From Stomatobaculum sp. F0698 (GTDB taxonomy: Bacteria > Bacillota > Clostridia > Lachnospirales > Lachnospiraceae), in assembly GCF_030644385.1 (NCBI RefSeq), contig NZ_CP130060.1, positions 1,178,001 to 1,242,000 on the forward strand: a DNA stretch of 64,000 nucleotides. Reading direction: 5' to 3'. Positions 9,196 to 22,088 of the stretch are shown in pieces; the first letter of the stretch is position 1; the number at the start of each line of letters is the position of its first letter. A program made the translations under genes and the position numbers. The notes below the pieces were generated by a model. The model was not told the origin of the DNA. It ran no database searches and saw only the letters and a program-made list of their open reading frames with translations.

Positions 9196-10607
9196 TGCTC
9201 TCCTCGCTCTCCCTGCCCCGAAAAATAATCCGCGAGTTCCGAGAACTTCATGCTGTTCGAGGCCTTGAATAAAAGAGCATCCCCCGGCTTCACGGTCTCT
9301 TTCAGTGCCGCGAAGAGTTCTTCTCGCTTTGTAAAGCACTTGAGTTCGGGGCGGTAAGCCGCTTTACAATTCTCGCGAAGCGCTGCCGCTAACGCACCCG
9401 CGAGTTCGCCGAGCGTAAACACGCAGTCCGCGCCTTCCGCCGCCGCAAGCTCCGCGCCGATTTCCCGGTGCAGTTCTATCTCCGCCGCGCCGAGTTCCTT
9501 CATATCGCCGAGTACCGCAATGCGACGGCGGTCTTTCATTTCACGCAGGATGGAGAGCGCGGCCCGCATGGAGTCCGGGCTCGCGTTATAACTGTCGTCA
9601 ATCACAAGCACGCCGTCCCGCACAAAAATCTGCTGGCGATGCCGGTAGCCCTTGAAGTTCGCAAGTTCCGAAGCCGCCCCCTCAAGCGGAACACCGTAAG
9701 CTTCCGCGACCCCGAGCGCAGCGAGGGCATTCCATACCTGGTGCTCGCCCGGCACACCGAGTTTCACCTCGACTCGCTGACCGCGTATGTCTGCCGTAAA
9801 TGCGGCGCAGCCGTTGACCAGGCGCACATGCTCGGCGCGGCAGTCCGCCGTCTCCGCTTTTCCGTAGGTTCGGGAAATCATATCCCCTCGAAGCACGCCG
9901 GCAAGCAGCAGCGCATCGTCCGCATTCCGGAATAAAACCGCATCTTTTTGCATGCCGTCCTGTATTTTTAATTTCTCGTCGCGTATATTCTCTCGACTTC
10001 CGAGTTCCATGAGATGGGCGGTTCCGATGTTTGTGACGACGGCTGCCGAGGGGCGCACCAGTTCACTGATAATGTGCATCTCGCCCGGGCGGCTGATGCC
10101 CATTTCGATCACGCCGATTTCCTCGTCTTCGATGTCGAGCAGGGTGAGCGGCACGCCGATCTGCGAGTTGTGATTCGCCTTGGTTTTAAATACCCGATAC
10201 TTTGCCGAGAGCGCGGCCGCGATCATCTCGCGCGTGGTGGTCTTGCCCACGCTGCCGGTCACGCCGATCAGCGGAAGCGAAAGACGGCTTCTGTGCCAAG
10301 CCGAGAGCGCCTGTAAGGCAATCAGCGTATCGGAAACCCGAATGACCGCGGTCCCCGCCGCCGCTGCAGCTTCATGCTGCGCCTCCGTCAAATCCCTCGC
10401 GGTGAATACCGCCTTGGCTCCGTCCGCTATCACCTGTTCCAAAAAGCGGTGCGCATCCACCTTCTCACCGACGAGCGGCACAAATAGGGTTTCTTCCCTT
10501 ACATCCCGCGAATCAATGCTGATGTATGAAACCCTTACGTCCTCGCTGCCCGACAGCAGCTCACCGCCGGTCGCCTCTCTGATTTCTCCTATGCTCAGCA
10601 CGCGCAT
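9192..10607 (-). CDS. murF: UDP-MurNAc-tripeptide D-alanyl-D-alanine ligase
   Basis: Cytoplasmic ATP-dependent ligase that adds D-Ala-D-Ala to UDP-MurNAc-tripeptide, the last soluble step of muropeptide synthesis. The 471-residue protein has the Mur ligase ATP loop GVTGSVGKTTTREM near residue 115, the carbamylated-Lys region, and the central-domain MGISRPGEM and DDSYNASPDSM motifs. It begins one base after the murE stop and ends in a TTGA overlap with priA, so murE, murF and priA are a coupled block. Confidence 0.96.
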   Translation of the reverse strand: MRVLSIGEIREATGGELLSGSEDVRVSYISIDSRDVREETLFVPLVGEKVDAHRFLEQVIADGAKAVFTARDLTEAQHEAAAAAGTAVIRVSDTLIALQALSAWHRSRLSLPLIGVTGSVGKTTTREMIAAALSAKYRVFKTKANHNSQIGVPLTLLDIEDEEIGVIEMGISRPGEMHIISELVRPSAAVVTNIGTAHLMELGSRENIRDEKLKIQDGMQKDAVLFRNADDALLLAGVLRGDMISRTYGKAETADCRAEHVRLVNGCAAFTADIRGQRVEVKLGVPGEHQVWNALAALGVAEAYGVPLEGAASELANFKGYRHRQQIFVRDGVLVIDDSYNASPDSMRAALSILREMKDRRRIAVLGDMKELGAAEIELHREIGAELAAAEGADCVFTLGELAGALAAALRENCKAAYRPELKCFTKREELFAALKETVKPGDALLFKASNSMKFSELADYFSGQGERGEH

Positions 10608-10608
10608 C

Positions 10609-12084
10609 TCATTCTCCCATCTCGCGGAGCGCTTCCTCTACGACTTCCCGATCCAGGAAGTGCGTGCGCACACCGCAAATCTCTTGATAGTCCTCGTGCC
10701 CCTTGCCGATAATCGCAATCATATCGCCGGGTTCCGCCTTCTGCACCGCATGGAAGATGGCCTCTCTCCGGTCCGGAATCTCGATGAAAGCGCCTCCGGT
10801 CTTTACAATGCTCTCGCGAATATCGGCAATGATGTCCTCGACCTTCTCATAGCGGGAATTATCCGCCGTTATGATCGAAAGATCCGCCTTCTTGCCGCCG
10901 ATTTCTCCCATCGAAGTTCTGCGGTCCTTTGCGCGGTTGCCGCCGCAGCCAAAGACCACAACCAGACGCTTCGGGTGATACTCCCTGAGCGCATCGAGCA
11001 GTGCCTCCATGCTGACCGCATTGTGTGCGTAATCGACAAGGACGGTGAACGGATGCAGCTTTACAATCTCCATGCGTCCGTTCACACGGATGTTGCGGAG
11101 CCCGGCGGCCAGCACCTCGTCCGAGACACCGATTAAGTTTGCAACCGTAAGCGCCGCAAGCGCATTCTCCGCATTGAACTGTCCCGGCATACCGACTCTG
11201 ACTTCCGGGACGGTCTTCTCCGGCGTCACAAAGTCAAAACACATCCCCACAAAGTCGGGATCCGCCGTGTGCGCAAGGTTTCGAAGCGTAAATTCCGCCG
11301 CCTGCTTCTCGCCGAAGCGGTACAAACGCTCGCACTTTGCCGCCTTTTCAATATAGACGGCGTGAACATCGTCCGCATTGATGATTCCGGTCTTGCACTG
11401 TGAAAAGAGCTGAGACTTCCAGTACAGATATTCCTCAAAGCTCTTGTGCTCATTCGGGCCGATGTGGTCCGGCGCGATGTTCGTAAAGACACCGTAGTCA
11501 AAGAGGATGCCGCCGGTGCGATGCAACATGAGTCCCTGGCTCGAGACCTCCATGACCACCGCCTTACAGCCGGCATCCGCCATTTTCCGGAAATTCTCCT
11601 GAATCTCATAGGACTCCGGGGTCGTGTTCTTGGTCGCAATGTGGGTGTCGCCGATTGTGATACCGTTGGTTCCGATGAGTCCGGTCTTGATGCCGCCCGC
11701 CTCGAGTAGCGCGCGCATCATATGGGTTGTCGTCGTCTTTCCCTTGGTACCGGTCACACCGACGGTAATCAGCTCCCGCGCGGGAAAGCCGAAGTAGGCC
11801 GCCGAGAGAGCCGCGAGGGCCGCGCGGGCATCGTCTGCGCGATACACGGCGATTCCTGCCGGTAGCGCTGCAACGTCGCGGTCTATGACCACTGCGGCTA
11901 CTCCCATACCCGGGAGTTCCGCGAGTAAATCGTGGGAGTCGAAATTGGCTCCTTTCATGCATACAAAGAGGCAGCCTTTGCTGATTTTTCGGGAATCATA
12001 AACCAGAGCTTCCGTTTCCGTGCCGAGCTCCCCCTGCAATAAACGGCCTTTCAGCCCTTCCGCCGCCAGTTCCAATAATTTCAT
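10609..12084 (-). CDS. murE: UDP-MurNAc-L-Ala-D-Glu ligase, probably meso-DAP-adding
   Basis: ATP-dependent ligase that adds the third residue to the muropeptide stem. The 491-residue protein has the P-loop GVTGTKGKTTTTHM, the NTTPESYEIQ segment and a C-terminal GKGHEDYQ. The amino-acid specificity motif reads DNSR where DAP-adding enzymes usually read DNPR and Lys-adding enzymes differ more. Together with dapA and dapB elsewhere in the window this favours meso-diaminopimelate. I used the ATG at 12084 (MKLLELAAEG), preceded by GAGGG and 13 nt after ftsK, rather than an upstream in-frame start inside ftsK. Confidence 0.93.
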   Translation of the reverse strand: MKLLELAAEGLKGRLLQGELGTETEALVYDSRKISKGCLFVCMKGANFDSHDLLAELPGMGVAAVVIDRDVAALPAGIAVYRADDARAALAALSAAYFGFPARELITVGVTGTKGKTTTTHMMRALLEAGGIKTGLIGTNGITIGDTHIATKNTTPESYEIQENFRKMADAGCKAVVMEVSSQGLMLHRTGGILFDYGVFTNIAPDHIGPNEHKSFEEYLYWKSQLFSQCKTGIINADDVHAVYIEKAAKCERLYRFGEKQAAEFTLRNLAHTADPDFVGMCFDFVTPEKTVPEVRVGMPGQFNAENALAALTVANLIGVSDEVLAAGLRNIRVNGRMEIVKLHPFTVLVDYAHNAVSMEALLDALREYHPKRLVVVFGCGGNRAKDRRTSMGEIGGKKADLSIITADNSRYEKVEDIIADIRESIVKTGGAFIEIPDRREAIFHAVQKAEPGDMIAIIGKGHEDYQEICGVRTHFLDREVVEEALREMGE

Positions 12085-12097
12085 ATCGTTTTCCCTC

Positions 12098-15031
12098 TCA
12101 CTGCTCCATCGCTTCGAATTCTTCAATGCTCATCAGCAATTCACGGGGCTTGGTACCCTGCTCCTCGCCGACCACCCCCGCCGCCGCAAGCTGATCCATG
12201 ATGCGCGCCGCGCGGTTAAAACCGATTTTAAACATACGCTGTAAGTTGCCGATCGATGCCTTATTCTTCTCGATGACAAAACGTCCCGCTTGGAAAAAGA
12301 GCGGATCTCTTCCGCTGTCCACGGTCTGTGTCTCCTTGGTCTCTCCGGAGCGCAAAATCTTATCCTCGACTTCTTCCGAGTATGCAAGCGGAAGGTCCTC
12401 CTGACGGATATACTCCACCGCCTTCTGCACTTCCTGATCCGAGACAAAGGCTCCCTGCACGCGCACCGGCTTCGGAATTCCCTGCGGGAAGAAGAGCATA
12501 TCTCCTTTTCCGAGCAGTTTTTCCGCACCGACACCGTCCAAAATGGTCCGCGAGTCAATGCCCGAGGAGACCGCAAACGCGATGCGAGACGGGATGTTCG
12601 CCTTGATGAGGCCGGTAATGACATTGACACTCGGGCGCTGGGTTGCGATAACGAGATGCATACCGGCTGCACGCGCAAGCTGTGCGATGCGGCAAATAGC
12701 CTCCTCCACCTCGTTTTTCGAGACCATCATGAGATCGGCCAGCTCATCGATGATGATGACAAGCTGCGGCAAGGGCTTCGGCAAATCCTCGGGCGGCACG
12801 CTGCCGCTTGCGGCGGCCGCTCGTATTCTCTCATTGTAGCCGCGAAGATCCCTGACACCGGTCTCCGCAAACTTGCGATAGCGATCCGTCATCTCCGCGA
12901 CCGCCCAGTTGAGCGCTCCGGCAGCCTTCTTCGGGTCCGTGACGACCGGAATCAGAAGATGCGGGATGCCGTTGTAGACCGAGAGCTCAACGACCTTCGG
13001 GTCTATCATGATGAGCTGCACTTCCTCCGGCCGATAGCGGTAGAGTATGCTCATAATCAGCGTGTTGATACAGACCGACTTACCGGAACCCGTCGCACCC
13101 GCAATCAGAAGATGCGGCATCTTTGCGATGTCGGTGACCACGGTCTGTCCCGCAATGTCCTTTCCGACCGCAAAATTCAGTTTTCCGTTTGCCTTCTTAA
13201 AGCGCTCGCTCTCCAATAAATCTCTTAAATAAACCGTATTGTTCTCTCGATTCGGAACCTCGATGCCGACCGCCGACTTGCCGGGGATGGGTGCCTCGAT
13301 TCGTATATCCGCAGCCGCCAGGCTCAGTTTGATATCGTCGGCGAGCGCCACGATTCTGCCCACCTTGACGCCCTGTGCGGGCAAAAGTTCGTAGCGCGTC
13401 ACGGCCGGGCCGCAGCTGAAATTTGTGACCTTTACGTCCACGCCGAAATTGTGCAGCGTCTCTTCGAGTTTTAACGCCGTGCTGCGGTACTCAAAGTCGC
13501 CTTCCTGCCGCTTTTCCTTGCCCTTTTCGAGCAGCTCGAGCGGCGGCGTCTTGTACTGCTTCGGTGTGTGTCCGCGCTTTGCCGCCGCAGGCTTCATTGC
13601 CTGCGGCTTCGGCTCTCGCCTCTCATGCTGCGGTATCACCGTTTCTTCGCGGCGGAAGCTAAGCGCGGGCCTTGCATCCGCTTCCGCAATCTCGATGGAG
13701 TGCGGCACTTCTTCCTCCGTGTTCCACTCCGCGCTCTCGCTCTTCTCGATTTGTGCGAGCTTTTCTTCCCACTGTTCCGGTTCTTCCTGCGAAAGCTCCG
13801 TATCCGCTTCCGTTTCCTCGTAATACACAAAGGTATTTTCGTTTACCGGCTCCGCATCCGCGTACGTTTCCGCAGAGTCCCTAGGCGACTCTGCCGGCGG
13901 CTCTGTGACCGTTGCGACCGGAGCCGTAGGCACCGTATCGTCGCGCTTTAATATTTCGTCCGCCCGTCGAAGGGCTGCAAGCAGCATCGGGTCTCCGTCC
14001 GCATAGTGATCCGGATCCGGAACCTCTACCGGCTCCTCTTCCTCCTCTGCTTCCGGCTCCGAAAAGCGAAGAACGGGCGGCAGCTCTTCCGGTGCGGACT
14101 CACGCCGCGCATGAGAGCGTGACTCCCAGTCGCTCAGAAGTTCTGTTCTGATTACCTCGCGCGGCAAATCTTCCTGCGTCTCTTCTTCGTTTGCTTCCGC
14201 AAGTACCTCTCTGCGGGTTGCGTGAAAGGCAGACAACACGTTTTCCCAGGCGCTCTCCCGAACGGGTTTCTCCTGCTCGGGCTCCTCGAATCGATATTCT
14301 TCTGTCTCTTCGCGTTTGCCGCGCTCCGACTCCAGTTGCGCCAGATGTTCTTCGATTTCCGCGGAGAGAAGCTCTCTATGCCGGGCGCGTTCTTCTCTCC
14401 TTGCTTCCCGCCGCTTGTCAAAGTCTTCCTTGGCGCGCGCATAAACCTTACCGCTCTCGCGCTGCATCATGGAGACAAAGGATTTTTCGGTGATATAAGA
14501 GAGGCAGAGTATCAAACCCACCAGTAAAATGAGCCCCGCCCCAATCGGTCCCAGTAAACCGGCGAGAACCTCCGAAAGGAGTCCGCCGAGCGCACCGCCG
14601 CCGCGCTTCGCCGCATAGAGATACGCAAAGTTTCCGCCCTCTTCTCCCTGCGCGAGGTGCACCAAGGCAATCACCAAAAGATACGTGAGCGGAAGCGCCA
14701 CAGTTTTCCCGAGCGCACGTGACTTATCTTCCGTGAGGGCCCGATAGATTACAATTCCGCAGAGTAAAAACGGAAATAACAATCCGAGCCCGCCGAAAAG
14801 CCCCAGCTGTACGTCCCGGAGCACGGTGCCGAGTGCGCCGCAAAGCCCGAAATTGCTGAGCAATAAGAGAACCGCAAAGAGAGCCAAGAAGAGCGGTATC
14901 ACTTCTCCGCGCAGAAATAAGAGTTGCTCCGCTTCTCGCTTTCTCTGAACCGCGGCACCGCTCTTCTTTCTGCTCCGCGGCACTGTCGCCGTTGTTTTTC
15001 GCCGCCTTCCGCTGCTTTTTTTCTGCGCCAA
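12098..15031 (-). CDS. ftsK: FtsK/SpoIIIE-family DNA translocase
   Basis: Septal double-stranded DNA pump that clears chromosomes from the division or sporulation septum. About 977 residues: a basic N-terminus, four to five membrane helices to about residue 190, a long low-complexity Glu/Arg-rich linker to about 500, and the motor with [14 protein letters not shown] (Walker A), [11 protein letters not shown] (Walker B) and [14 protein letters not shown] winged-helix gamma domain at the end ([21 protein letters not shown]) reads KOPS/SRS polarity sites. SD spacing favours a TTG at 15031 over a GTG at 15037, which sits one base from AGGAGG. First gene of the operon, from a promoter overlapping the atpC terminator. 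Confidence 0.93.
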   Translation of the reverse strand: MAQKKSSGRRRKTTATVPRSRKKSGAAVQRKREAEQLLFLRGEVIPLFLALFAVLLLLSNFGLCGALGTVLRDVQLGLFGGLGLLFPFLLCGIVIYRALTEDKSRALGKTVALPLTYLLVIALVHLAQGEEGGNFAYLYAAKRGGGALGGLLSEVLAGLLGPIGAGLILLVGLILCLSYITEKSFVSMMQRESGKVYARAKEDFDKRREARREERARHRELLSAEIEEHLAQLESERGKREETEEYRFEEPEQEKPVRESAWENVLSAFHATRREVLAEANEEETQEDLPREVIRTELLSDWESRSHARRESAPEELPPVLRFSEPEAEEEEEPVEVPDPDHYADGDPMLLAALRRADEILKRDDTVPTAPVATVTEPPAESPRDSAETYADAEPVNENTFVYYEETEADTELSQEEPEQWEEKLAQIEKSESAEWNTEEEVPHSIEIAEADARPALSFRREETVIPQHERREPKPQAMKPAAAKRGHTPKQYKTPPLELLEKGKEKRQEGDFEYRSTALKLEETLHNFGVDVKVTNFSCGPAVTRYELLPAQGVKVGRIVALADDIKLSLAAADIRIEAPIPGKSAVGIEVPNRENNTVYLRDLLESERFKKANGKLNFAVGKDIAGQTVVTDIAKMPHLLIAGATGSGKSVCINTLIMSILYRYRPEEVQLIMIDPKVVELSVYNGIPHLLIPVVTDPKKAAGALNWAVAEMTDRYRKFAETGVRDLRGYNERIRAAAASGSVPPEDLPKPLPQLVIIIDELADLMMVSKNEVEEAICRIAQLARAAGMHLVIATQRPSVNVITGLIKANIPSRIAFAVSSGIDSRTILDGVGAEKLLGKGDMLFFPQGIPKPVRVQGAFVSDQEVQKAVEYIRQEDLPLAYSEEVEDKILRSGETKETQTVDSGRDPLFFQAGRFVIEKNKASIGNLQRMFKIGFNRAARIMDQLAAAGVVGEEQGTKPRELLMSIEEFEAMEQ

Positions 15032-15086
15032 AACCACCCCTCCTCTCTATGAACTTTCGTTCGCTTTTCCGGAATCCTGAACTTAC

Positions 15087-15115
15087 AGTATAGCACAAAC
15101 AGGGGAATCTGTCAC
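15087..15115 (-). promoter_or_regulatory. promoter for ftsK operon, overlapping atpC terminator
   Basis: Minus-strand -35 GTGACA (15110-15115), 17-bp spacer, -10 TATACT (15087-15092) with an extended TGC just before it. The -35 box is part of the right arm of the atpC terminator hairpin. The predicted start lies about 50 nt before the ftsK start codon. Confidence 0.6.
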
Positions 15116-15151
15116 AGAGCGGCTCTCGCCTCCCGTGACAAATTCCCCTGT
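15099..15151 (-). terminator. terminator of the atp operon
   Basis: A 17-bp inverted repeat (15099-15115 and 15135-15151, one G-U pair) with a 19-nt GC-rich loop lies 25 nt after the atpC stop. On the minus strand it is followed by a short TTTGT run, so termination may be partial. Confidence 0.7.
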
Positions 15152-15175
15152 CTTATGCATTTTCGTATCTCGCGT

Positions 15176-15592
15176 TCAAAGCTTCAGCTTCGGCTGTCCC
15201 GCCGTCTGGATACGAATCAGTGCCCGATACAATTTTGCACGCGCCTGAATTCTCTCCTCGTCCGAGAGTTTCGCCTTGAGCCGCTCCTCGGCTCTCTGCT
15301 TTGCCTCCTCCGCACGGAGCAAATCGATTTCATCGCTCCACTCAAAGGTGGTCGGTAAAAGTCGGCACATACCGTCCATCACCGAGAGCATGCCGCCGAC
15401 GCAAGCCGCCTCCCGCTCTTTTCCGTCGGGAAAGCGCAGCTTAGCCGTGCCCATGCCGACCGCAGTGCAGTAATTTGTATGACGCGCGAGGATTGCGAGA
15501 TCGCCCGTGATGGTGCGGAGCGTTAAACGCTCCACCTCACCCTCATATTTCAGCCCGTCCAGCGTGACAATTTCCAAGTGGAAGTTCGCCAT
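15176..15592 (-). CDS. atpC: F1F0 ATP synthase epsilon subunit
   Basis: Central-stalk subunit of the F1 motor and regulator of ATP hydrolysis. The 138-residue protein has the N-terminal beta-sandwich (FHLEIVTLDG, DLAILARHTNY) and a C-terminal two-helix hairpin rich in Ala, Glu and Arg (EEAKQRAEERLKAKLSDEE). It is the last gene of the atp operon, 12 nt after atpD, and is followed by a strong hairpin terminator. Confidence 0.96.
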   Translation of the reverse strand: MANFHLEIVTLDGLKYEGEVERLTLRTITGDLAILARHTNYCTAVGMGTAKLRFPDGKEREAACVGGMLSVMDGMCRLLPTTFEWSDEIDLLRAEEAKQRAEERLKAKLSDEERIQARAKLYRALIRIQTAGQPKLKL

Positions 15593-15604
15593 GCGCTCTC
15601 CTCC

Positions 15605-17925
<2,321 letters not shown>

Positions 17926-17937
17926 CGTCTCCTCCTA

Positions 17938-19479
17938 TTAAGCCTGTGCCGTACTCGTCTGTCTTCTCTGCAAAAATTCCTCGGTGCAACGCTGAAGCGC
18001 TGCTTTCAGACGCGCTTCAGCGTCTTCGCTGTAAGCGCCTGTCTTGCGTATCTCTTCCATGACGGAGACAGCATCCGGATCTCTGTCGAGGAAGCGATAG
18101 AGATCCTCCTCGAATTCCCGAATGTCTTCGACCGGAATCGGAAGCAAAATGTTATTGACGACCGCATAGAGAATCGCAACCTGCTTCTCAACGGAAACCG
18201 GTGCCGACTTGCCCTGCTTTAAGACTTCCACAATGCGCTCGCCCTGCGCGAGACGCGCCTTGGTATCCGCATCGAGATCGGAACCGAACTGCGCGAAACT
18301 CTGCAACTCGCGGTACTGCGAGTAGATGAGCTTCAGGGTGCCCGCGACCTTCTTCATCGCCTTGACCTGCGCGTTTCCGCCGACACGCGACACCGAAATA
18401 CCCGGGTTGACAGCCGGCATAACGCCGCTGTGGAAGAGCTCGGTCTCAAGGAAAATCTGACCGTCGGTAATCGAAATGACGTTGGTCGGAATGTAGGCAG
18501 AGACATCGCCCGCCTGGGTCTCGATAATCGGCAGCGCCGTCATCGAACCCGCTCCCTTCTCTGCGGAGAGCTTTGCCGCACGCTCCAGGAGTCTCGAGTG
18601 CAGGTAGAAGACATCGCCCGGGTACGCCTCACGGCCTGGCGGACGCCGAATCAGAAGCGAAATCGCGCGGTATGCCACCGCGTGCTTCGAAAGATCGTCA
18701 TAGACAATCAGCACGTGCTGACCGCGGTTCATGAAGAACTCACCCATCGCACAGCCCGCATAGGGTGCGAGATACTGCAGCGGGCTCGGCTCCGAAGCCG
18801 TTGCCGCAACCACAATCGTGTAGTCCATCGCACCGGCTTCCTTAAGCGTATTCACAAGTCCCGTGACCGTGGAGCGCTTCTGGCCGATTGCAACATAGAT
18901 ACAAATGACATCCTTGCCCTTTTGGTTCAGGATGGTGTCGAGCGCGATCGTCGTCTTACCCGTCTGACGGTCGCCGATGATCAGCTCACGCTGTCCTCTT
19001 CCGATCGGAATCATCGAGTCGATTGCCTTGATACCCGTCTGCATGGGTTCCTTGACCGGCTGGCGATCGATGATGCCCGGTGCCGGGCTCTCGACCGCGC
19101 GATACTCCTGACTTGCGATCGGGCCCGCTCCGTCAATCGGCTGACCGATTGCGTTCACGACGCGGCCAAGCAAAGCCTCGCCGACCGGAACCGAGACCAC
19201 GCGCCCCGTGCGCTTAACGGTCTGTCCCTCCTGAATACCGACGTCCGAGCCGAACAAAACCGCCGAGACGCTGTTTTCCTCCAGATTCTGTGCCATACCG
19301 AAGCTGCCATCCTGAAACTCAAGAAGCTCGCCGGACATGCAATTTGTAAGGCCGGAAACTCTCGAAATACCGTCTCCGACCGTGAGCACCGTCCCGGTTT
19401 CGTTCTGAATGATGGCGTTCTCGTAGTATTTGATCTGGCTTCGAATGACCTCAGAGATCTTTTCTGACTTTAATTCCAT
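17938..19479 (-). CDS. atpA: F1F0 ATP synthase alpha subunit
   Basis: Non-catalytic nucleotide-binding subunit of F1. At 513 residues it is full length. The P-loop [13 protein letters not shown] is near residue 169, and the alpha signature around [14 protein letters not shown] near 365 is intact. The N-terminus [11 protein letters not shown] is the delta-subunit contact helix. It follows atpH by 15 nt. Confidence 0.97.
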   Translation of the reverse strand: MELKSEKISEVIRSQIKYYENAIIQNETGTVLTVGDGISRVSGLTNCMSGELLEFQDGSFGMAQNLEENSVSAVLFGSDVGIQEGQTVKRTGRVVSVPVGEALLGRVVNAIGQPIDGAGPIASQEYRAVESPAPGIIDRQPVKEPMQTGIKAIDSMIPIGRGQRELIIGDRQTGKTTIALDTILNQKGKDVICIYVAIGQKRSTVTGLVNTLKEAGAMDYTIVVAATASEPSPLQYLAPYAGCAMGEFFMNRGQHVLIVYDDLSKHAVAYRAISLLIRRPPGREAYPGDVFYLHSRLLERAAKLSAEKGAGSMTALPIIETQAGDVSAYIPTNVISITDGQIFLETELFHSGVMPAVNPGISVSRVGGNAQVKAMKKVAGTLKLIYSQYRELQSFAQFGSDLDADTKARLAQGERIVEVLKQGKSAPVSVEKQVAILYAVVNNILLPIPVEDIREFEEDLYRFLDRDPDAVSVMEEIRKTGAYSEDAEARLKAALQRCTEEFLQRRQTSTAQA

Positions 19480-19494
19480 TCTATGCCCACCTTT

Positions 19495-20034
19495 TTACAG
19501 TACTATCTCTTCCACTTTTTTGCGAATGGCGAGAAGTCGACCCGCAACACTGCCGTCCAAGGTCTTGCCGTCCATCTCGACCACCATGCCGCCGAGCAGA
19601 CTTGCATCAATCCGCTCTTTGAGTACCACTTGCTTTCCGCTCTGCTTTTCCAGCGCTTCCTTCAGTTTGCCGCGCTCCGCCTCTTCGAGCGGTACCGCCG
19701 TACGGACCAGCGCCTCGGCAATGTTATGCGCTTTGTTAAAGCGCTGTTCGTAGGCGCGGCACATGCCGGCATACTGAAACAGCAGCCCTCTCTCGGTAAT
19801 GAGCTTTAAGAAATTCAGGAGATAAGGCTTAAGCTCGGCCCGAAACGCCTGGTCCAAAAGTTCCAAGCGCTTCTCCTTCGGAATACTCGGCTCGGAGAGC
19901 AGCGCGGCATACTGCGGATTTTCCCGCAATAAATGCTGTACGCCCTGCATCTCTTCGAGCAAGTCTCTCTCCTGCTTCTCCTCCGCGGCGAGATCGTAGA
20001 GACTGCCGCCGTAGAGCTCAGCCACGCGCATCAT
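19495..20034 (-). CDS. atpH: F1F0 ATP synthase delta subunit
   Basis: Peripheral-stalk subunit (OSCP homologue) that joins the b dimer to the top of F1. The 179-residue protein shows the helical N-domain (YGGSLYDLAAEE) and the C-terminal signature LGGMVVEMDGKTLDGSVAGRL. The first of two consecutive ATG codons overlaps the atpF stop in ATGA, so b and delta are translationally coupled. Confidence 0.95.
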   Translation of the reverse strand: MMRVAELYGGSLYDLAAEEKQERDLLEEMQGVQHLLRENPQYAALLSEPSIPKEKRLELLDQAFRAELKPYLLNFLKLITERGLLFQYAGMCRAYEQRFNKAHNIAEALVRTAVPLEEAERGKLKEALEKQSGKQVVLKERIDASLLGGMVVEMDGKTLDGSVAGRLLAIRKKVEEIVL

Positions 20035-20534
20035 GACGCATCCTCAACCTTCTGCAGGAAGTCGTCAATCAGTGCGCGGTAATCCGACTCGTGAATTTCA
20101 CGCTCGACCACACGGCCCGCAATGTCCATTGCGAGTCCGCCGATTTCATCCTTCGCCTCGTTCAGCGCGCGCTTTCTCTCCTGGCGGATATCATTCTCCG
20201 CTTTCGCCTTCAGCGACTGCGCCTCTGTTCTCGCGTTTGCAAGCAGCTCATCCGCCTGCTGGGATGCATCCTGTTTTGCGCGTTCCAAAATGCTTGCCGC
20301 CTCTTCGCGTGCGCGCGCCATATTCTCCGTATACTCTGCCTTGACAGCCTCTGCCTCCGCCTTTTCCTGTTCTGCGGCCCGGATGTTTTGATCCGCGCGC
20401 TTCTGGCGCTCCTCAAGGATGCGCTTCACCGGCTGAAACAAAAACTTCTTCATCAGAAATATCTGAATGAAGAGATTCAGGATGGTCAGAACAAAGGTCG
20501 AAGGCACGATGGTTACCAGTGCCTGTGTATCCAT
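20031..20534 (-). CDS. atpF: F1F0 ATP synthase b subunit
   Basis: Membrane-anchored peripheral-stalk subunit. The 167-residue protein has one N-terminal membrane helix (residues 8-30, STFVLTILNLFIQIFLMKKF) followed by a long charged Ala/Glu/Arg coiled coil, as expected. It follows atpE by 15 nt and overlaps atpH by 4 nt. There is a single b gene, with no b-prime. Confidence 0.95.
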   Translation of the reverse strand: MDTQALVTIVPSTFVLTILNLFIQIFLMKKFLFQPVKRILEERQKRADQNIRAAEQEKAEAEAVKAEYTENMARAREEAASILERAKQDASQQADELLANARTEAQSLKAKAENDIRQERKRALNEAKDEIGGLAMDIAGRVVEREIHESDYRALIDDFLQKVEDAS

Positions 20535-20549
20535 CTTAACCCTCCCGAC

Positions 20550-20843
<294 letters not shown>

Positions 20844-20870
20844 CTAAATGTTGGTGATTGCAAAGCCGCC

Positions 20871-21632
20871 TTAACCTTCGGACGCATTCGCAATGTACAT
20901 AATGGTGAGCATTGTAAAAATGAAAGCCTGCATGATGCCGGAAAACCAGTCGAAATAAAACGACATAATTGCCGGAAGTCCGACCGCGAGAATCGGAATG
21001 CCGGAGAGGAAATCTCCGACCGCACCCGGAATCAGTCCGAACAGCGCTGCCGAAGCGACACCGAGCGCCGCGTAAATCAGACCGTTGATGACCACGCCCG
21101 AGAGCACGTTGCCGAAGTGACGGCAAGCCATACTGATCGGTGTCGCAATCTCCGAGAGAATGTTAAACGGTGTCATTACCGGAATCGGCGTTGTAAAGCC
21201 CTTCAGATAACCGAGCAGTCCACCCGCCTTAATCTTGTTTGCCGTAATCATCGTGAATACGGTCAAAGCCCAAGCAGCCTCAACCGAAAGATCGGCCGTC
21301 GGGCTTCTGAGCCCCACCAGGCTGATCAGGTTTGACACCACGCTCGTCGCAAACAGCGCACCGACGAACGGAATCAGGTAGTCGAACTTGGTGCCGCCTG
21401 TGTTGTTCCGCACCAAGTTCTCCGCACTCTCCACAATCAGTTCCGCGAGGGCCTGTCTCTTCCCGATGTGCTCCACCTTCAAACCGCGGGTCAGGAAAAT
21501 ACAAAGTCCCGTGATAATCAGCATGACCAACCAGGAAATGACCACCGTCTCCGAAACAACAATGTCTCCGAGTATCGGCAAATGGGTCGGAATGCGAAAG
21601 AAAATCTTTGCGCCGGAAATATCAAAGTTCAT
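20871..21632 (-). CDS. atpB: F1F0 ATP synthase a subunit
   Basis: Membrane stator subunit that forms the ion half-channels. The 253-residue protein has five to six hydrophobic helices. The essential stator Arg is present in SMACRHFGNVLSG near residue 172, where many homologues have RLFGN. It lies upstream of atpE in the standard a-c-b order, separated by 39 nt. Confidence 0.95.
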   Translation of the reverse strand: MNFDISGAKIFFRIPTHLPILGDIVVSETVVISWLVMLIITGLCIFLTRGLKVEHIGKRQALAELIVESAENLVRNNTGGTKFDYLIPFVGALFATSVVSNLISLVGLRSPTADLSVEAAWALTVFTMITANKIKAGGLLGYLKGFTTPIPVMTPFNILSEIATPISMACRHFGNVLSGVVINGLIYAALGVASAALFGLIPGAVGDFLSGIPILAVGLPAIMSFYFDWFSGIMQAFIFTMLTIMYIANASEG

Positions 21633-21635
21633 ACC

Positions 21636-22070
21636 TTAGATCTCACCCCCTTGCTTTGCTTCTGTTTCCTCTTTTTTCGGAAAAAAACCTTGCAAGCGCA
21701 CGAAAAGGCCCGGAAAGAACAGGGGCAGTATACCCGCAATCGGGTGAACGAAGGGCACGGCAACCGCGACAATCATCCACACAATCTGCATGGTATTGCG
21801 ATTCACATAGGATTTCTGCATGAAACGCTTCGCCTCTTTGGGATCCTCCAAGCCCGCAACATGCTGCACCGTAAGTCCCATCAAAAAGAAGTTCAGAACA
21901 CTCACTGCTGCGCCGAGCAGCGCAGAGACAACCGTGCCGAGAGAAAAACCGAACTTCCCCGGAAACACAAGATGCAGGGCAAACAAGATTCCCAGCATAA
22001 GCGCCGTCATAATCGCCACGCCGAGTGCCACTTTTTCGGTCTCGCGCCGAACAGCCTTCTGTATCTTCAT
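21636..22070 (-). CDS. ATP synthase subunit I-like four-helix membrane protein
   Basis: Small membrane protein of the AtpI/UncI type, thought to help assemble the c-ring and sometimes to handle Mg2+. The 144-residue protein has four hydrophobic segments in two hairpins (about residues 15-35, 42-64, 95-112 and 115-130), a basic N-terminus and a charged C-terminal tail. It ends 3 nt before atpB. Sequence similarity in this family is low, so the call rests mainly on topology, length and position. Confidence 0.75.
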   Translation of the reverse strand: MKIQKAVRRETEKVALGVAIMTALMLGILFALHLVFPGKFGFSLGTVVSALLGAAVSVLNFFLMGLTVQHVAGLEDPKEAKRFMQKSYVNRNTMQIVWMIVAVAVPFVHPIAGILPLFFPGLFVRLQGFFPKKEETEAKQGGEI

Positions 22071-22088
22071 AGCCCTCCTCTTCTGTTT

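Noticed and set aside
18430..19467. Plus-strand ORF of 345 residues opposite atpA
   Set aside because: Shadow of the conserved alpha subunit gene; composition rich in Arg, Asp and His from reversed codons.
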